In this document: positions 35,653 through 37,573 of the stretch, piece after piece
Layout: each line of letters opens with the position of its first letter
Numbering within the stretch: the first letter of the stretch is position 1
Assembly (NCBI RefSeq): GCF_001652915.1
Contig: NZ_BBQI01000023.1
Coordinates: 1 to 37,573, forward strand
Origin: Cupriavidus sp. D384
GTDB taxonomy: Bacteria; Pseudomonadota; Gammaproteobacteria; Burkholderiales; Burkholderiaceae
Direction: 5' to 3'
Length of the DNA stretch: 37,573 bases
Notes under the pieces: generated by a model
Seen by the model: only the letters and a program-made list of their open reading frames with translations
What the model was told of the DNA's origin: nothing
The model's database searches: none
Made by a program: the position numbers and the translations under genes

Positions 35653-37302
35653 ATGGGCGATAGCAGCTTCGACTACATCATCGTGGGCGCCGGCTCGGCC
35701 GGCTGCGCGCTGGCCGGACGGCTGGCAGACCAGCCGGGCGTCACCGTGGCCCTGCTCGAATCCGGGCCGGACGATCATCACCCCAGCGTCTGGACCCCGC
35801 TGGCTATCGCAAGGACGGTGCCCCAGGCCGGCCCGCGCAACTACGGCTTCCGTACCGTGCCGCAGGCCGGCCTGAACGGCCGCGAGTCGTACCAGCCGCG
35901 CGGGCGCGGGCTGGGCGGCAGTTCGTCGATCAACGCCATGCTCTATGTGCGCGGCCATCGCAGCGACTACGACCGCTGGGCCGAACTGGGCTGCGAGGGC
36001 TGGGACTACGAAACCGTGCTGCCCTACTTCCGCCGCAGCGAGTGCAACCAGCGCAATGCCGGGCGCGACGACGCCTGGCACGGCGGCAGCGGCCCGCTGC
36101 ATGTCAGCGACCTGCGCACGCCGAACCCGTTCTCGCGCCGCTTCGTACAGGCGGCGGCGCAAGCCGGCCTGCCGCTGAATCAGGACTTCAACGGCGCCGA
36201 GCAGGAAGGCGTGGGGCTGTACCAGGCCACCCAGTTCAATGGCGAGCGCTGGAACGCGGCACGCGCCTACCTGCATCGCGGCAATCGTGCCGATGCGGGT
36301 CACAACGGCGGCCGCCAGAACCTTTGCGTGATGACCGGCACGCAGGCGCTGCGCATCGTGTTCGAAGGCAAGCGTGCCGTGGGCGTGGAAGTGGTACGCG
36401 ACGGCCAGACCCAGACGCTGCAGGCCCGGCGCGAGGTGATCGTCAGCGGCGGCGCGTTCCATTCGCCGCAGCTGCTGCTGGCATCGGGCGTCGGCCCGGC
36501 CGATCACCTGCGCAGCCTGGGCGTGGCGGTGGTCCACGACCTGCCCGGCGTGGGGCAGAACCTGCAGGACCACCTCGACGTCATCATCGGCAAACCGGTC
36601 ACATCGTGGCATCTCTACGGCTACTCGCTGCGCGGCGTGGCGCGCATGGCCGGCGAGGTCATGCGCTACCGCTGGCGGCGCACCGGCATGCTGGCATCCC
36701 CGGTGGCCGAGGCCGGCGCGTTCGTCAAGACACGGCCGGGCCTGGACGCACCCGATCTGCAACTGCACTTCGCGCCCGCGCTGCTGGGCAATTCCAATGT
36801 GCTGCGCAATGGGCGGCCCGGCCATGGCTATTCCTGCCATGCCTGCGTGCTGCGCCCGGAAAGCCGCGGCACGGTGGCGCTGGCATCACCAGACATGCGC
36901 GAGGCACCGCGGATCGATCCGCGCTTCCTCTCGGCCCCGTCCGACCTCGACGGCATGGTGGCCGGCGTAAAGCTGATGCGGCGGATCTTCGCCCAGTCGG
37001 CGCTGACGGAAGCTGGCGGCAGCGATCCGCTGAGCGCGCTGCTCGGACCCGGCGAGGGCGACGATTCGGCAATCCGCGATTTCGTGCGCGCCCATGCCGA
37101 CACCATCTACCATCCGGTGGGCACCTGCAAGATGGGCGTCGACGCGATGGCCGTGGTGGACCCGCAACTGCGCGTGCACGGCGTGGAAGGCCTGCGCGTG
37201 GTGGATGCCTCGATCATGCCAACGCTGATTGGCGGCAACACCAACGCGCCCACCATCATGATTGCGGAGCGCGCCGCCGACCTGCTGCGCGCGGCTGCCT
37301 GA
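35653..37302 (+). CDS. GMC-family FAD-dependent alcohol dehydrogenase
   Basis: Flavoprotein that oxidises alcohols or polyols (GMC family, near AlkJ and choline dehydrogenase). 549 residues from the ATG at 35653, with GAGGAG about 9 nt upstream. FAD-binding GAGSAG (12-17), GMC signature 1 GRGLGGSSSINAMLYVRG (about 83-100), signature 2 SGGAFHSPQLLLASG, the catalytic His in YHPVGTCKMG and the end motif IGGNTNAPTIMIAERAA are all present. No signal peptide is visible. It lies 36 nt after the alkylsulfatase stop, so the two are probably one operon, and fatty alcohol is the likely substrate by context. Confidence 0.92.
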   Translation: MGDSSFDYIIVGAGSAGCALAGRLADQPGVTVALLESGPDDHHPSVWTPLAIARTVPQAGPRNYGFRTVPQAGLNGRESYQPRGRGLGGSSSINAMLYVRGHRSDYDRWAELGCEGWDYETVLPYFRRSECNQRNAGRDDAWHGGSGPLHVSDLRTPNPFSRRFVQAAAQAGLPLNQDFNGAEQEGVGLYQATQFNGERWNAARAYLHRGNRADAGHNGGRQNLCVMTGTQALRIVFEGKRAVGVEVVRDGQTQTLQARREVIVSGGAFHSPQLLLASGVGPADHLRSLGVAVVHDLPGVGQNLQDHLDVIIGKPVTSWHLYGYSLRGVARMAGEVMRYRWRRTGMLASPVAEAGAFVKTRPGLDAPDLQLHFAPALLGNSNVLRNGRPGHGYSCHACVLRPESRGTVALASPDMREAPRIDPRFLSAPSDLDGMVAGVKLMRRIFAQSALTEAGGSDPLSALLGPGEGDDSAIRDFVRAHADTIYHPVGTCKMGVDAMAVVDPQLRVHGVEGLRVVDASIMPTLIGGNTNAPTIMIAERAADLLRAAA

Positions 37303-37306
37303 CCGG

Positions 37307-37325
37307 CCAGGCTGCGGCAGCCTGG
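37307..37325 (+). terminator. possible stem-loop after the GMC gene
   Basis: CCAGGCTG (37307-37314) pairs with CAGCCTGG (37318-37325), loop CGG, 4 nt after the stop codon. No T-tract. Confidence 0.35.
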
Positions 37326-37573
37326 AGCAGGCCGGATCAGCCTGCCCCGATGTCACCGGTTCTCCACCCCAAAACGCGTGGCATGGCAGGGACGAACCAC
37401 TGACGCGATGGCGGGCCGATGCAGTTTGTCGGTGTAGGCCATACCGCCGGTGGCAAGAAATGCGTCCGCTCCGGGGGCGCTCCCGCCGCCTAGCTGTGAA
37501 GCGTCAAGACGTTATTTCCTGACGCTGGAAGTCGGGACATGGGCGCAAGGCCGCCAATACCGCTATGTGGTCG
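37326..37573. other. right edge: no firm gene
   Basis: About 250 bp with nothing certain. A plus-strand frame from a GTG at 37450 is open to the edge, and its end reads RRYFLTLEVGTWAQGRQYR; it could be the start of a gene continuing outside. A 24-residue ORF from the ATG at 37419 ends at 37493. Neither has a good Shine-Dalgarno. Confidence 0.3.

Overview
The window is a high-GC (about 65%) chromosomal stretch of a betaproteobacterium, most likely Cupriavidus or a close Burkholderiaceae relative. The grounds are protein style and gene content: a tau-like DnaX with an Ala/Pro-rich tail, a B12-dependent NrdJ, a two-gene AddAB-like nuclease instead of RecBCD, trxA next to rho, type B L31, and gltX beside tRNA-Ala/Glu/Asp genes. 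I see no insertion sequence, phage, plasmid backbone or CRISPR array. Most of it is core genome.

Layout. 1-3278 (minus): 5' part of dnaX, then the L-lactate permease gene lldP upstream of it, separated by a good terminator. 3616-6114 (minus): class II ribonucleotide reductase nrdJ, divergent from the 4.5S/SRP RNA gene ffs (6275-6372, plus). 6603-13543 (minus): an AddB-AddA-like helicase/nuclease pair joined by an ATGA overlap, preceded by a small uncharacterised gene. 14006-20559 (plus): trxA, rho, an mtfA-like peptidase, rpmE2, a GT-C glycosyltransferase and a MATE transporter. 20560-22004: a repeat-rich noncoding block with two tRNA-Ala-Glu-Asp operons, each with its own promoter and terminator, downstream of gltX (22002-23399, minus). 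23620-25445: a patatin-like lipoprotein gene (plus) converging on an NlpC/P60 peptidase gene (minus). 25793-31545 (minus): a complete yejABEF peptide ABC importer. 31761-32543 (plus): fabI. 32633-37302: a LysR regulator divergent from a secreted SdsA1-type alkylsulfatase gene, followed by a GMC alcohol dehydrogenase gene.

How the genes work together. The clearest metabolic module is at the right end. The alkylsulfatase would release fatty alcohol from alkyl sulfates, the GMC flavoenzyme would oxidise the alcohol, and the divergent LysR protein is the obvious candidate regulator. YejA, YejB, YejE and YejF form one importer with translationally coupled genes. The two AddAB-like proteins form one double-strand-break repair machine. 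GltX sits with two tRNA-Glu genes, so charging enzyme and substrate are linked.

The unusual material is noncoding: (i) a 143-bp tandem repeat made of three consecutive hairpins plus the 3' 21 nt of tRNA-Asp; (ii) a helically phased array of six TGTCA/TGACA pentamers between two converging genes; (iii) a 30-bp hyphenated dyad ending in a T-tract upstream of lldP; (iv) a C/T-rich leader without a Shine-Dalgarno in front of rho; (v) a -10 hexamer placed so close to dnaX that its mRNA may be leaderless. I did not find a convincing new multi-protein system. All calls come from reading the sequence alone; no database search was possible.
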